Below, piece by piece: positions 1-8,547 of a stretch of 64,000 nt of DNA (the first letter of the stretch is position 1; the number at the start of each line of letters is the position of its first letter). The notes beneath the pieces are model-generated. The model saw only the letters and a program-made list of their open reading frames with translations. It ran no database searches and was not told where the DNA came from. Origin of the DNA: Clostridia bacterium (lineage in GTDB: Bacteria > Bacillota > Clostridia > Oscillospirales > Acutalibacteraceae); assembly GCA_017465505.1 (NCBI GenBank), contig JAFTWB010000022.1, positions 1 through 64,000 of the forward strand. Reading direction: 5' to 3'. A program made the position numbers and the translations under genes.

Positions 1-4
1 AATA

Positions 5-120
<116 letters not shown>

Positions 121-132
121 ACAAAAGAGCTT

Positions 133-159
133 CCACCCAATAGGGTGGTCGTTTTTTTT
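133..159 (+). terminator. Terminator after 5S rRNA
   Basis: CCACCC and GGGTGG form a short stem with a four-base loop, followed by TCG and eight T. It directly follows 5S rRNA and would end the rRNA operon. Confidence 0.8.
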
Positions 160-203
160 GCAAAATTTTATAGTTTTGCAAAAATGAAATATAATACTTC
201 ATC

Positions 204-240
204 AAAAAAACACCGCAGACTCAGTGAAGTCTGCGGTGTA
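204..240 (-). terminator. Terminator of the 265-813 gene
   Basis: An 11-bp stem (ACACCGCAGAC with GTCTGCGGTGT) is followed on the minus strand by a run of T. It sits just past the stop codon of the minus-strand membrane protein gene. Confidence 0.8.
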
Positions 241-264
241 ATTTTTATTGTTTGTTGTTTTGAA

Positions 265-813
265 TTATTCAGCGTCGTTTGCTGCAGGAGCTTCCTGGGC
301 GGGAGCAGCAGGAGTCTCAACAACTGTTGCTTTAGCCTCAACTGCAGGAGCTTCAGCCTTTTTGTTGAAAACAAAGTAGTTAAGAGCAAATGCACCGATA
401 ATAGCAAGCTCGCCGATAAGAACGAACCAGAAGCCTACGCCGCTGTTGATGTAGCGGTAGGAAAGAAGAACCATACCCTGAATAAAGGTGATGGTAAAGC
501 AGAGTGCAGATGTAAGGCCTGCCCAGAAAATCTGCTTGAAGTAAACAAGGCCCAACATAGCCATAGAAAGAACGAACACAAACCAGCCGAAGCCAAAGGA
601 CATATACATACCTAAAGACTCACCGAAGAATGTGGCGTAGGGAAGGAAAGAGCCGATGAACATAAGAGTTGCACCTGCAAGACCTACAAGAGCAGGAATG
701 TCGTTTACAAGACCCTTGAGTCTGCCAAGAAAATCAAACTTTGTAATGTTTTTGAAAAGTTCAACAAGCTCAGCAATTCTCTGCTTGAAGTTGAAAATCT
801 GTTTGAAGTTCAT
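265..813 (-). CDS. Four-helix membrane protein with Ala/Pro-rich tail
   Basis: A 182-residue protein of unknown function. The start at 813 is chosen because AAAGGGG lies 8 bases upstream; the frame stays open further upstream but without a ribosome site. About 40 polar residues come first, then roughly four hydrophobic segments between residues 40 and 145, and a C-terminal tail of about 35 residues rich in Ala, Pro and Glu (VEAKATVVETPAAPAQEAPA). Such a tail is probably disordered and cytoplasmic. The gene stands alone between its own terminator and a promoter that overlaps a palindrome (846-865). I do not recognise the family. Confidence 0.75.
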   Translation of the reverse strand: MNFKQIFNFKQRIAELVELFKNITKFDFLGRLKGLVNDIPALVGLAGATLMFIGSFLPYATFFGESLGMYMSFGFGWFVFVLSMAMLGLVYFKQIFWAGLTSALCFTITFIQGMVLLSYRYINSGVGFWFVLIGELAIIGAFALNYFVFNKKAEAPAVEAKATVVETPAAPAQEAPAANDAE

Positions 814-836
814 TTTAATAACCCCTTTTTTAATAA

Positions 837-865
837 TATGTAAAATTGTCAAACGCATTTGACAA
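837..865 (-). promoter_or_regulatory. Promoter overlapping a 20-bp palindrome
   Basis: On the minus strand TTGTCA (865-860) and TACATA (842-837) are 17 bp apart. The -35 box lies inside the near-perfect palindrome 846-865, whose arms are TTGTCAAA and TTTGACAA. A repressor bound here would block the promoter of the 265-813 gene. The operator role is inferred from position and symmetry only. Confidence 0.45.
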
Positions 866-875
866 ATATAATGAT

Positions 876-913
876 ACAAAAAACAAGTGGCTCTGTCAAT
901 ATAACAAAGCCAC
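876..913 (-). terminator. Terminator of the 929-1333 gene
   Basis: GTGGCT and AGCCAC form a stem; reading the minus strand, TTGTTTTTT follows it. The stem lies 15 bp past the stop codon. Confidence 0.6.
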
Positions 914-928
914 AAATAAAAAGTACTT

Positions 929-1333
929 TTATGCTAAAATCATATATACAATTGAAAAACAAGCCAGAGAAACGGAGCAAATTGAAGAAATAACCGAAAG
1001 AACAATGCCTGTCTGGTTGATTTTTATGGGTGTGCCCAGAAACTTTGACAAGACGCAAAGAACCACCGAAAAGAAAGCCCAGAAAAGAGAGCAGACACAA
1101 AGTGCCAACAGAGGAATGTTCATAATCTGAGATAAGGACAGATGGAAAAACTTCTGAGCCAGAAGCTCGGCAACACCGGAGGTAGTCATAGCTACCAAGG
1201 TCTGTGCCACGGTAAACCACATTGAGATAATTGCAAAAATAAGCCCGGGTATGCCGAAAGTTCTTGCAAAAACCCTGCGACTTTTGGAAACTGTGGGTTT
1301 GGGTTGTTCTGCCTTGATTTGTTGGGTTGTCAT
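929..1333 (-). CDS. Small membrane protein, three to four helices
   Basis: A 134-residue hypothetical membrane protein. The first 25 residues are polar and basic (KSRRVFARTFG), followed by hydrophobic segments near residues 28-50, 65-95 and 108-132. This resembles DUF4190-type small membrane proteins in outline, but I cannot confirm a family. The start has AAAGGCGGTGAG just upstream. It lies between ychF and another small membrane protein gene, all on the minus strand but each followed by its own stem-loop, so it is probably transcribed separately. Confidence 0.7.
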   Translation of the reverse strand: MTTQQIKAEQPKPTVSKSRRVFARTFGIPGLIFAIISMWFTVAQTLVAMTTSGVAELLAQKFFHLSLSQIMNIPLLALCVCSLFWAFFSVVLCVLSKFLGTPIKINQTGIVLSVISSICSVSLACFSIVYMILA

Positions 1334-1393
1334 CTGCTCACCGCCTTTGGCTTTTTCTTTTTGCAGGTATTATGTATTTAATGCTTTGAATGT

Positions 1394-2488
1394 TTAAACG
1401 TTGAATCTGAAGAGAACAACGTCGCCGTCGTTCATAACATACTCCTTGCCTTCGCTTCTTACCAAGCCCTTTTCCTTGGCGGCAACCATACTGCCGCAAG
1501 CTATAATGTCGTCGTAAGCAATGACCTCGGCACGGATAAAGCCACGCTCAAAGTCAGAGTGAATCTTGCCGGCGGCACCGGGAGCTTTTGTGCCCTTTTT
1601 AATTGTCCAGGCACGAACTTCCTGCTTGCCGGCAGTGAGGTAAGAAATAAGACCCAAAAGGGAGTAGCACTCGTTGATAAGTCTGTCAAGACCTGACTGC
1701 TCAAGACCTAAATCGGAAAGGAACATTTCCTTGTCGTCTTTGTCCATTTCGGAAATCTCAGCTTCAATCTCAGCACAGATAGGAAGCACCGCAGCACCTT
1801 CCTCTGCTGCAAGCTCCTTGACTCTCTTGAGTCTTGCGTTATCCTGAATACCTGATGAAAAATCTGTGTCGCTCATATTGGCAGCGTAGATAACGGGCTT
1901 GTTGGTAAGCAGTGCAACATCACTAAGAAGGGCCGCCTCTTCTTCGGTGCAGTCCACTGCACGAGCACATTTGCCCTCGTTCAGTGCTTCCAGCACACGG
2001 CCCCAGAAATCAAGCTCAATCTGATATTTCTTGTCAGCTTTTAAAAGCTTCTTTGTTTTGTCGATTCTTCTCTCAATCATCTCAACGTCGGAGAGAATAA
2101 GCTCAAGGTTAATGGTTTCAATATCTCTCAAGGGGTCAACACTGCCCTCAACGTGGATGATGTCGTCGTTTTCAAAACATCTTACAACGTGAACAATAGC
2201 GTCGCACTCGCGGATATTTGAAAGGAACTTGTTGCCCAGACCCTCGCCCTTGGAAGCACCCTTAACAAGACCTGCAATGTCAACAAACTCAATGGTTGCA
2301 GGGGTGTATTTGTCGGGGTCATACATCTCGGCAAGCTTGTCAAGACGTTTGTCGGGAACAGAAACAATGCCTACATTGGGCTCGATTGTGCAGAAAGGAT
2401 AGTTTGCAGACTGAGCACCTGCATTTGTAATAGCATTGAAAAGTGTACTTTTGCCTACGTTTGGTAAGCCTACAATACCTAATTTCAT
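1394..2488 (-). CDS. ychF: Ribosome-binding GTPase/ATPase YchF
   Basis: YchF (OLA1 group) is an Obg-related P-loop NTPase that prefers ATP and binds ribosomes; it is linked to stress responses. The 364-residue length is normal. Visible motifs: G1 GLPNVGKSTLFNAI at the N-terminus, switch I region TIEPNVGIV, G3 VDIAGLVKGASKGEGLGNKF, and the C-terminal TGS domain beginning near LISYLTAG. The G4 position is a non-GTP-type NMSD (AANMSDTDF), in line with known ATP preference. A GAGGAGG ribosome site lies 8 bases before the start. The upstream acyltransferase-like gene ends 13 bp before, so the two may be cotranscribed. Confidence 0.97.
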   Translation of the reverse strand: MKLGIVGLPNVGKSTLFNAITNAGAQSANYPFCTIEPNVGIVSVPDKRLDKLAEMYDPDKYTPATIEFVDIAGLVKGASKGEGLGNKFLSNIRECDAIVHVVRCFENDDIIHVEGSVDPLRDIETINLELILSDVEMIERRIDKTKKLLKADKKYQIELDFWGRVLEALNEGKCARAVDCTEEEAALLSDVALLTNKPVIYAANMSDTDFSSGIQDNARLKRVKELAAEEGAAVLPICAEIEAEISEMDKDDKEMFLSDLGLEQSGLDRLINECYSLLGLISYLTAGKQEVRAWTIKKGTKAPGAAGKIHSDFERGFIRAEVIAYDDIIACGSMVAAKEKGLVRSEGKEYVMNDGDVVLFRFNV

Positions 2489-2501
2489 TTTATTTTCCTC
2501 C

Positions 2502-3239
2502 TCAGATGAGTGATAAAATATAAGAAACGCCGTAAATTATCGGCTGATGAATTACATAAACCACAAAGGCGTTTGTGCCAAGTAAGGTGAAAAAGGGGAC
2601 TCTCTGCTGATACATAAAGGCAGGGTATCTGCCTTTCATAATTCTGCCTGTGAAAGTGCCTGTAAGAAAGGCAAAAAACCAAGGAAGCAGAGGGAAGTAG
2701 TCAGAGTAGCTTGTGCCTTCTTTTACAAAGCCCAGAAAGGAAAGGGCGTTTGTAGTGTAAAGAAAGTCGGGAAGAGTAACCTTGAAAAAAGAAAAGCCAA
2801 GATATCCGAACTGAACATTATAAGTCAGTGTAAAAAGAAAGGTACAAAGGCAAATGCCCAAAACAGGGTGGATTTTGCAAATGAGCTTTTCCGTAAAAGA
2901 GTAAAAAAGCACGCATACGCCCAAAAGGTGCAGAATACCGAAAACAATGGGAGCGGTGGGAGTCATAAAAAGAGACACCAGAGTTACAACCATAGCCGCC
3001 AGAAGTATGGGAATACTTCTTCTGAAGTTTGAACGGCTCAGGGTTGAGGACATACCGCACATCATTATAAAAGCAAAGGCAAAGGCAGGGCTTATGAAGC
3101 TGAAAAACATAAACATTTCCTGAGCGGCTTTAAAGCCGAACATAAAGCCCATTGTAAACATTGCGTGGTAAAAAACCATACACATTACGCAGAAGCCTCT
3201 GACCTCGTCAATAAAGTGGATTCGCTTTTTTTCTGACAA
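2502..3239 (-). CDS. DUF1624/HGSNAT-type membrane acyltransferase-like protein
   Basis: An integral membrane protein of about 245 residues with the layout of the DUF1624 (heparan-alpha-glucosaminide acetyltransferase-like) family. RIHFIDEVRGFCVMCMVFYH near the N-terminus matches the family's opening motif, R..E.D..RG......H. About seven hydrophobic segments follow, ending in a conserved-looking NAFVVYVIHQPIIYG. I chose the TTG start at 3239 because AGGTGA lies 4-5 bases upstream and because it places the family motif at the N-terminus; ATG codons at 3275 and 3365 are alternatives. A -10-like TATAAT on this strand near 3290 also argues against the longest form. The acyl substrate cannot be told from sequence. 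Confidence 0.7.
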   Translation of the reverse strand: MSEKKRIHFIDEVRGFCVMCMVFYHAMFTMGFMFGFKAAQEMFMFFSFISPAFAFAFIMMCGMSSTLSRSNFRRSIPILLAAMVVTLVSLFMTPTAPIVFGILHLLGVCVLFYSFTEKLICKIHPVLGICLCTFLFTLTYNVQFGYLGFSFFKVTLPDFLYTTNALSFLGFVKEGTSYSDYFPLLPWFFAFLTGTFTGRIMKGRYPAFMYQQRVPFFTLLGTNAFVVYVIHQPIIYGVSYILSLI

Positions 3240-3357
3240 ATTGTCACCTGATTTCAAAAAACTGTTGAAAAACATCCTGCAAAAATATATTATAACATAA
3301 AGAGGAAAAATAAACAAGAAAAATAAACAAAGTATTATAGAAAGTATGGTGCACATT

Positions 3358-4008
3358 ATGCCCAAGTATGATTATATTTTATTCGACCTTGACGGCACTC
3401 TTTCAGAAAGTGCTCCCGGTATCAGAAAGTGTATTGAGCTGACTCTGGAAAAGCTTAAGAAGCCCTCTCCTGATTTAAGCGATTATTCAAAGTTTATCGG
3501 TCCTCCTTTGGCAGATACCTTCTCAGGGCTTTGCGGACTTAACGCTGAAGACACACAGAAGGCTCTTGTGATTTATCAGGAGTTTTACAAAACCCACGGC
3601 CTTAAGGAAAACCGCCTTTATGAAGGTATTGAGGACTTGCTTATAAAGCTTAGTGGCAGTGAGGCAAAAATCGCCGTCTGCTCCTCAAAACAGCAGAAGC
3701 CGGCTGACGATGTCTGTGCACTTCTGGGAATCACAAAGTACTTTGACGCTCTTTGCGGCTCAGCTCCTGACGGAAGCCGAAAGGAAAAGGAAGAAGTAAT
3801 CCCCTATACAGTGAATGTTCTGGGCGGTAAAATTACCGACAAGGTGGTTATGATAGGAGATACAAAGTTTGACGCCAAGGGTGCAAGGCTCAATAATATT
3901 GATTTTATCGGCGTAAATTACGGCTACGGCACCTATGAAACAATGGTTATGGAGGGTGCAACCGTCTTTGCTGATAATGTGAAAGAGCTTGAAGCCTTGC
4001 TTTTCTGA
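3358..4008 (+). CDS. HAD-superfamily hydrolase, phosphoglycolate phosphatase-like
   Basis: A 216-residue HAD phosphatase of the Gph/PGMB group. Motif I is FDLDGTL (nucleophile Asp), motif II is VCSSK, the motif III Lys is probably in SRKEKEE, and motif IV is MIGDTKFDAKGA. Residues 15-85 form a helical cap of the type seen in phosphoglycolate phosphatase and beta-phosphoglucomutase. The substrate is not fixed by the sequence. Two in-frame ATG codons (3346 and 3358) are possible, neither with a good ribosome site. I prefer 3358 because it puts the DxD motif at the usual distance from the N-terminus. It is transcribed divergently from the acyltransferase-like gene. Confidence 0.88.
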   Translation: MPKYDYILFDLDGTLSESAPGIRKCIELTLEKLKKPSPDLSDYSKFIGPPLADTFSGLCGLNAEDTQKALVIYQEFYKTHGLKENRLYEGIEDLLIKLSGSEAKIAVCSSKQQKPADDVCALLGITKYFDALCGSAPDGSRKEKEEVIPYTVNVLGGKITDKVVMIGDTKFDAKGARLNNIDFIGVNYGYGTYETMVMEGATVFADNVKELEALLF

Positions 4009-4089
4009 GGGTAGTACACAATTTCTCCACAAAAGCTGTTTATAATAACTACGTGAACGAGCTTGCCCTTTGAATAACTAAAACCTGAG

Positions 4090-4109
4090 CCTCATATAGT
4101 TTTATGAGG
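4090..4109 (+). promoter_or_regulatory. Hairpin covering the ribosome site of the 4118 gene
   Basis: CCTCATA (4090-4096) pairs with TATGAGG (4103-4109) around a six-base loop. The right arm contains most of the GAGGTGA ribosome site for the GTG start at 4118, so the folded RNA would hide the site. Confidence 0.4.
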
Positions 4110-4117
4110 TGAAGTCT

Positions 4118-4588
4118 GTGTTTTTTGTAAATTTTAAAGGAAAAAACCTTAAAAAGCGATTTGTGTTTTTCTTTTTTGCGGTGATTTTACTTGTGGTTTT
4201 TATAAGCTTATTGCTCTTTTTTTCGGGTAAAAGCAAAACGCCTTCTCCCTTTGAAACCGATTTGACCGTTACAAAAGGAGTTGGGGGATTCCTGAGGGGT
4301 CTTTCTCTTGAGTTTGACAAGCAGGAAAGCAGCAGGTTTGTTACCTTTCCCCAAAAAGAGGATTTGGTTTTCAATCAATATGCCGAATTTTTGGAGAAAA
4401 CCTTTCCTGATATCCTTGATTTTTCAGGAAAAAAGGTGGAAGAGCGGTACATAAGGCTTAAAAATAAAACGGAAAAGCAAAAAACTCTCTTCGCTGTGCT
4501 CTATATACACGAAGAAGAGGTGGTAGCGGCACATCTGAGCACTTTAGAGGAGGGCTCGGGGAATTTGCCTGTAACCGCCTTTGGTTAA
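4118..4588 (+). CDS. Single-pass membrane-anchored protein, possibly DUF4830-like
   Basis: A 156-residue protein with a basic N-terminus (GKNLKKR), one strong hydrophobic helix at about residues 15-37, and an extracytoplasmic domain of about 115 residues. The domain carries a KGVGGFLRGLSLEF segment and a central helix, and it ends with LSTLEEGSGNLPVTAFG. This looks like the DUF4830 type common in Clostridia, but that is from memory of the pattern. I chose the GTG at 4118 because GAGGTGA lies 5 bases upstream; another in-frame GTG is at 4109. Function unknown. Confidence 0.65.
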   Translation: MFFVNFKGKNLKKRFVFFFFAVILLVVFISLLLFFSGKSKTPSPFETDLTVTKGVGGFLRGLSLEFDKQESSRFVTFPQKEDLVFNQYAEFLEKTFPDILDFSGKKVEERYIRLKNKTEKQKTLFAVLYIHEEEVVAAHLSTLEEGSGNLPVTAFG

Positions 4589-4794
4589 TTTTTCTTGTGT
4601 AAACTGTTAAATTTGTCAAAAAAGCGACAAGAAATTGGACGTTTTTTTGCTCTTGTGTCCTTTTTACATAAAATATTGATTAAATCTTTAGTTATTTCAA
4701 TAATGGTAAAGTTCAAAAAAAAGTGATACACTATTATCGTGTAAAAAAAGTACTCTGCCCATATAAGGATTCAGGCAGATATGGAGGTTATATT

Positions 4795-5913
4795 ATGGCA
4801 AATGTTTCTTTGAGACATGTTTACAAAATTTACGACGGCGGCGTTACCGCAGTTACAGACTTCAATCTTGAAATTGAAGACAAGGAGTTTATCATCCTCG
4901 TTGGTCCTTCCGGTTGCGGTAAGTCCACAACCCTCAGAATGATCGCAGGTCTTGAGGATATCTCCAAGGGCGAGCTCTACATTGGCGACACTCTCTGCAA
5001 CGACGTTGCTCCCAAGGACAGAGATATCGCAATGGTATTCCAGAACTACGCTCTCTATCCCCATATGACAGTATACGACAATATGGCTTTCGGTCTTAAG
5101 CTCAGAAAGCTTCCTAAAGAGGAAATCAAGAGAAGAGTTGAGGAAGCTGCAAGAATCCTCGGTATCGAAGAGTACCTCGACAGACGTCCCAAGGCTCTCT
5201 CCGGCGGTCAGCGTCAGCGTGTTGCTCTTGGCCGTGCTATTGTTCGTGATCCTAAGGTATTCCTTCTCGACGAGCCTCTCTCCAACCTTGACGCAAAGCT
5301 CAGAGCTAACATGAGAACTGAGATTAACAAGCTCTATCAGAGACTTGGTACAACATTTATCTACGTTACACACGACCAGACAGAGGCTATGACAATGGGT
5401 ACTCGTATCGTTGTTATGAAGGACGGCTTCATTCAGCAGGTTGATACTCCCCAGCACCTCTACGATAAGCCCTGCAATGAGTTCGTAGCAGGCTTTATCG
5501 GCTCTCCCCAGATGAACTTCGTTGACGCAGTTCTCACAAAGAAGGGCTCTGCATACTGCCTCGAGTTCGAGGGTTACTCCCTTGAGCTTCCTGCTTCCAA
5601 GTCCGCAGGCGGCAAGTTAGACGCTTATGTTGGCAAGGAAGTTCGCTTCGGTATCCGTCCTGAGCACATTCACGACGAGCCCGATTTCCTCGCAACAGTT
5701 AAGAACGGCAACGGTCTCCTTACTTCCAAGGTTGACGTTACTGAGCTTATGGGCGCTGAGATTTACCTCTACGTTAACATCAACGGCGTTCCCCTTACAG
5801 CAAGAGTTGCTCCTACTTCCACAGCTAAACCCGGTGACACAATCCAGGTTGCGCTTGAGCTTGAGAAGATTCACATCTTCGATAAGGAAACAGAGCAGAC
5901 TATCACAAACTGA
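4795..5913 (+). CDS. ABC transporter ATP-binding protein, MsmX/UgpC/MalK type
   Basis: A 372-residue ATPase of the CUT1 sugar importer class. Walker A GPSGCGKST, Q-loop VFQNYALYPHM, signature LSGGQRQRVALGRAI, Walker B VFLLDEPLSNLD and switch His YVTHDQ are all present. The last third is the TOBE/OB regulatory region (FGIRPEHI is typical). The ATG at 4795 has GGAGG upstream and begins with the usual MANVSLRHVYKIY. No permease or binding-protein gene lies nearby, so it is probably a shared ATPase serving several sugar importers, as MsmX does. A strong terminator follows. Codon use is strongly biased, which fits high expression. Confidence 0.93.
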   Translation: MANVSLRHVYKIYDGGVTAVTDFNLEIEDKEFIILVGPSGCGKSTTLRMIAGLEDISKGELYIGDTLCNDVAPKDRDIAMVFQNYALYPHMTVYDNMAFGLKLRKLPKEEIKRRVEEAARILGIEEYLDRRPKALSGGQRQRVALGRAIVRDPKVFLLDEPLSNLDAKLRANMRTEINKLYQRLGTTFIYVTHDQTEAMTMGTRIVVMKDGFIQQVDTPQHLYDKPCNEFVAGFIGSPQMNFVDAVLTKKGSAYCLEFEGYSLELPASKSAGGKLDAYVGKEVRFGIRPEHIHDEPDFLATVKNGNGLLTSKVDVTELMGAEIYLYVNINGVPLTARVAPTSTAKPGDTIQVALELEKIHIFDKETEQTITN

Positions 5914-5926
5914 TAATTTGTACATC

Positions 5927-5960
5927 CGCTCCGCAGTTTTACTGCGGAGCTTTTTGTTTT
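5927..5960 (+). terminator. Terminator of the ABC ATPase gene
   Basis: GCTCCGCAG and CTGCGGAGC form a 9-bp stem around TTTTA, followed by TTTTTGTTTT, 15 bp past the stop. Confidence 0.9.
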
Positions 5961-5979
5961 AGGCGAGAGGGAGCAATGG

Positions 5980-6150
5980 CGTTAACTTAACGACATTGTC
6001 TGATTGGGAAACCCAACCTGTCCCTACAAATGTTTTTAACCCCGCCGTTAATCAGACTTTATATTTATCCCTAACCTGTCAAAAGGCGGATTTGCCCTCA
6101 GTGGCTAACGGTCGGACTTGCCCTCAGTGGCTGACGGTATACGAATCGTA
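5980..6150. repeat. Mosaic intergenic repeat, copy 1
   Basis: The stretch between 5961 and 6207 has no gene. It holds a CCGCCGTTAAT block, a TTTATCCCTAACCTGTC block and then two tandem units of about 26 bp, each with TTGCCCTCAGTGGCT.ACGGT (6087-6138). The same modules recur at 16.0, 19.6, 22.4 and 39.8 kb. A CCTGTCCCTACAAAT segment near 6020 is the reverse of the TTGTAGGGG motif seen near 47229 and 50411. Confidence 0.7.
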
Positions 6151-6207
6151 GGTTGAAAATTTTGCAGTGTTATGTATACTTGAATTAAAGAGAAAGGGGA
6201 TGAGGAC

Positions 6208-7305
6208 TTGACACCTGAAAAAACAGGCGGTTTTATTGCGACGCTTAGAAAAGAGCATAACCTTACTCAAAAAGACCTTGCCGAATTGCTTGGTGTAACT
6301 CCTAAAGCGGTGTCACGTTGGGAAACGGGCAGAGGTTATCCCGATGTTGAGCTTTTGCCCCATATTGCAAAAGTGTTGGATGTAACGGTGGCCGAGCTGC
6401 TCAGCGGAGAAAAAGAGCCTTGCATTAAAAAGGATACCCGTATAGAAAATACCCCCACAATTCAGGAACAAAAGCTTACTTATGTTTGCTATGTTGCTGC
6501 TGAGAACAAACGGCGAAGTAACAAAAAAATAATTTGGTTGTCCGTGGGCTTGGGGTGTGCGGCTTTTGTTGCTCTGGCAGGGCTTGTATTTATTATGTTG
6601 TCGGTTTTCGATATTCTGAACAGCGTGGACAAAACCTGCATTATTTCACCGGATTATTCTTATATTATTTATGAGGATGAAAGGTATGTCCCCTTGGATA
6701 GCGAGGGCTACTCTCTTTGTGAAGGAGAAATGCTCGTGGAAGAAGCCTATGTGAAAGGAAGCTCGGTGTTGGGTAAGCTTCTTTTTGGTGACAGTGTTTA
6801 CTCTGTAAGCGGAAACCACTGTGACAGTATAATTTATCTCGATACCGACTATGATTTCCCACCCTCGGACTTTTATGTTAAGGAGTCTGAGCTTGAGAAG
6901 CTTGAGGAAATAAGAGATAACTTCAGCTCTGAAAGACTGTATATGATGGATATACCCTACTACCGATTTTCCCAAGAGGAGCTTGTGGATGTCAGCGGCT
7001 ATACCGAAGCGGATGTGTGGGAGCATATTTTCGCTCTGCCCCAAAAGGCAGAAAGTGTAGATGTTGATTTGGAAGAAGTTACATATTATAAATCTGTGTC
7101 TGTGGTGTCCACAGATGAAAACAGGATTTTTTACCAAGCAGAAGGCGAAATTGTCCGTGTAAATGAGGATTATTATTGGCTTGATTGTGAGGGTAAATCC
7201 TTTGACGAAAACTATAATTCGGGAGCTTTTCAGGCATATCACATTGACTCAATTTACTATGAAGAAATAGAAAATGTGTTTCTCAGAGTTAACGGAAACA
7301 GCTAA
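6208..7305 (+). CDS. XRE-family HTH regulator with one membrane helix and outer domain
   Basis: A 365-residue protein. Residues 8-62 are a Cro/CI-type HTH (LRKEHNLTQKDLAELLGVTP, then KAVSRWETGRGYPDVELL). A hydrophobic segment at about residues 110-135 would cross the membrane, leaving about 230 C-terminal residues outside; these are rich in Tyr, Asp and Glu. This layout suggests a regulator that senses something at the envelope. The TTG start is preceded by AGGGGATGAGGAC. No ligand-binding family is recognisable in the outer domain. It lies upstream of an LCP gene that has its own promoter. Confidence 0.8.
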   Translation: MTPEKTGGFIATLRKEHNLTQKDLAELLGVTPKAVSRWETGRGYPDVELLPHIAKVLDVTVAELLSGEKEPCIKKDTRIENTPTIQEQKLTYVCYVAAENKRRSNKKIIWLSVGLGCAAFVALAGLVFIMLSVFDILNSVDKTCIISPDYSYIIYEDERYVPLDSEGYSLCEGEMLVEEAYVKGSSVLGKLLFGDSVYSVSGNHCDSIIYLDTDYDFPPSDFYVKESELEKLEEIRDNFSSERLYMMDIPYYRFSQEELVDVSGYTEADVWEHIFALPQKAESVDVDLEEVTYYKSVSVVSTDENRIFYQAEGEIVRVNEDYYWLDCEGKSFDENYNSGAFQAYHIDSIYYEEIENVFLRVNGNS

Positions 7306-7312
7306 GAGCAGG

Positions 7313-7342
7313 TTGACAGTGAGGTGTATTTTTTGTTAAAAT
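7313..7342 (+). promoter_or_regulatory. Sigma-A promoter of the LCP lipoprotein gene
   Basis: TTGACA (7313-7318) and TAAAAT (7337-7342) are 18 bp apart, about 30 bp before the start codon at 7374. Confidence 0.75.
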
Positions 7343-7373
7343 AGGGTCATATATTATGATTGGAGACCCGTTT

Positions 7374-8408
7374 ATGAAAAGACTTATTGCACTTATTTTG
7401 CTTGTTAATATACTTGCGTTTTCCATTGCAGGATGTGGCAAAGAGGAGAAAAAGGACGAAACCGTCACCGTGACTGCGACACCTACCACTACCCAGAGCA
7501 CCACCGCTCCTCCTACTTCCGCAAAAGAAACCACTGCACCTATTGCCACCGAGGCAGAAACCGAGCCTTTTTACACAGAAGCACCCCCTGCTCCCTTATA
7601 TGCTCACGATGAGGTTACAAATATCCTTCTTATCGGCACAGACAGCAACTCTGACTGGGGTCGAAGCGATACTCTTATGCTTCTTTCTCTGGATAATATC
7701 CACGGCAAAATCAAAATGACTTCTTTTCTCAGAGATACTTTTGTTTCAATTCCAGGTTATTCCCCTGACAAGCTTAATGCCGCTTATGCTTACGGTGGTA
7801 CGGATTTGTGCATACAGACCATTGAGTATAACTTCGGCATTGATGTGGACGGCTACGCCATTGTAAACTTTACAACCTTCCGCAACCTTATAAACGCTAT
7901 TGGCGGTGTTGATGTTTATCTTACAGAGGACGAAATTGATTACATCAACGCACAGGTGGCTCAGAATGGTCAGCCCAATTATATCCCCGAGGGAACAGGC
8001 GAGGGCTATGTGCACCTTACAGGCGGTCAGGCTCTCTGGCACGTTAGAAACCGAGGTGGCGAGGTTAACGGCGAGTATTTTTACGGCACAGACTGGGACA
8101 GAGTTGACCGACAGCAGAGAATGTTTGCAGGCATTATCAGCGGACTTACTTCTCTGAGCTTTGATGAGGTGAGCAATATGGCTTACACTGTTTTGCCTTA
8201 TGTTACCACCGACCTTTCGGGCGGTGAGATTGCAGGGCATATCTCCAATGCTCCTGCATATCTGAGCTATTCTGTTGAACGTGCCACCTTCCCAACGGAT
8301 TACTGGGTTGACAGTTACTACGATTACGCAGGCTCTGTGCTTGAGATTACCGACTGGAACTCCCTCAGACGAGATGTTGCAACCTTTGTTTATGAGAATA
8401 TAGGTTAA
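7374..8408 (+). CDS. LytR-CpsA-Psr (LCP) family lipoprotein
   Basis: LCP enzymes transfer polyprenyl-linked glycopolymers to peptidoglycan. This 344-residue protein starts with a lipoprotein signal ending in SIAGC, so it would be lipid-anchored rather than held by the usual membrane helix. A Thr/Ala/Pro-rich linker of about 50 residues follows. The catalytic domain has NILLIGTD, GRSDTLMLLS, the arginine motif TSFLRDTF and DRVDRQQRM, all characteristic of LCP proteins. The ATG at 7374 has TTGGAGA seven bases upstream. A second LCP gene of the standard membrane type lies at 34327. Confidence 0.9.
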   Translation: MKRLIALILLVNILAFSIAGCGKEEKKDETVTVTATPTTTQSTTAPPTSAKETTAPIATEAETEPFYTEAPPAPLYAHDEVTNILLIGTDSNSDWGRSDTLMLLSLDNIHGKIKMTSFLRDTFVSIPGYSPDKLNAAYAYGGTDLCIQTIEYNFGIDVDGYAIVNFTTFRNLINAIGGVDVYLTEDEIDYINAQVAQNGQPNYIPEGTGEGYVHLTGGQALWHVRNRGGEVNGEYFYGTDWDRVDRQQRMFAGIISGLTSLSFDEVSNMAYTVLPYVTTDLSGGEIAGHISNAPAYLSYSVERATFPTDYWVDSYYDYAGSVLEITDWNSLRRDVATFVYENIG

Positions 8409-8455
8409 CTGATTGCACAAAACGAAGTTTTTATATTTGTGCACTTATACAAAAA

Positions 8456-8498
8456 TAAAAAATCCCGAAAATTCTTAGTGAGTTTTTCGGGATTTTTG
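8456..8498. terminator. Bidirectional stem-loop terminator
   Basis: AAAAATCCCGAAAA and TTTTCGGGATTTTT form a long stem around TTCTTAGTGAG. It follows the LCP gene and precedes the dockerin gene by about 50 bp. Confidence 0.85.
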
Positions 8499-8547
8499 CG
8501 TCTAATAAGTGAAAGACAAAATCGGAGATAACAAAGGAGGAGATTTT

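Noticed and set aside
145..615. Plus-strand open frame antisense to the 265-813 gene
   Set aside because: It overlaps a terminator and a supported minus-strand gene and has no ribosome site or protein-like composition.
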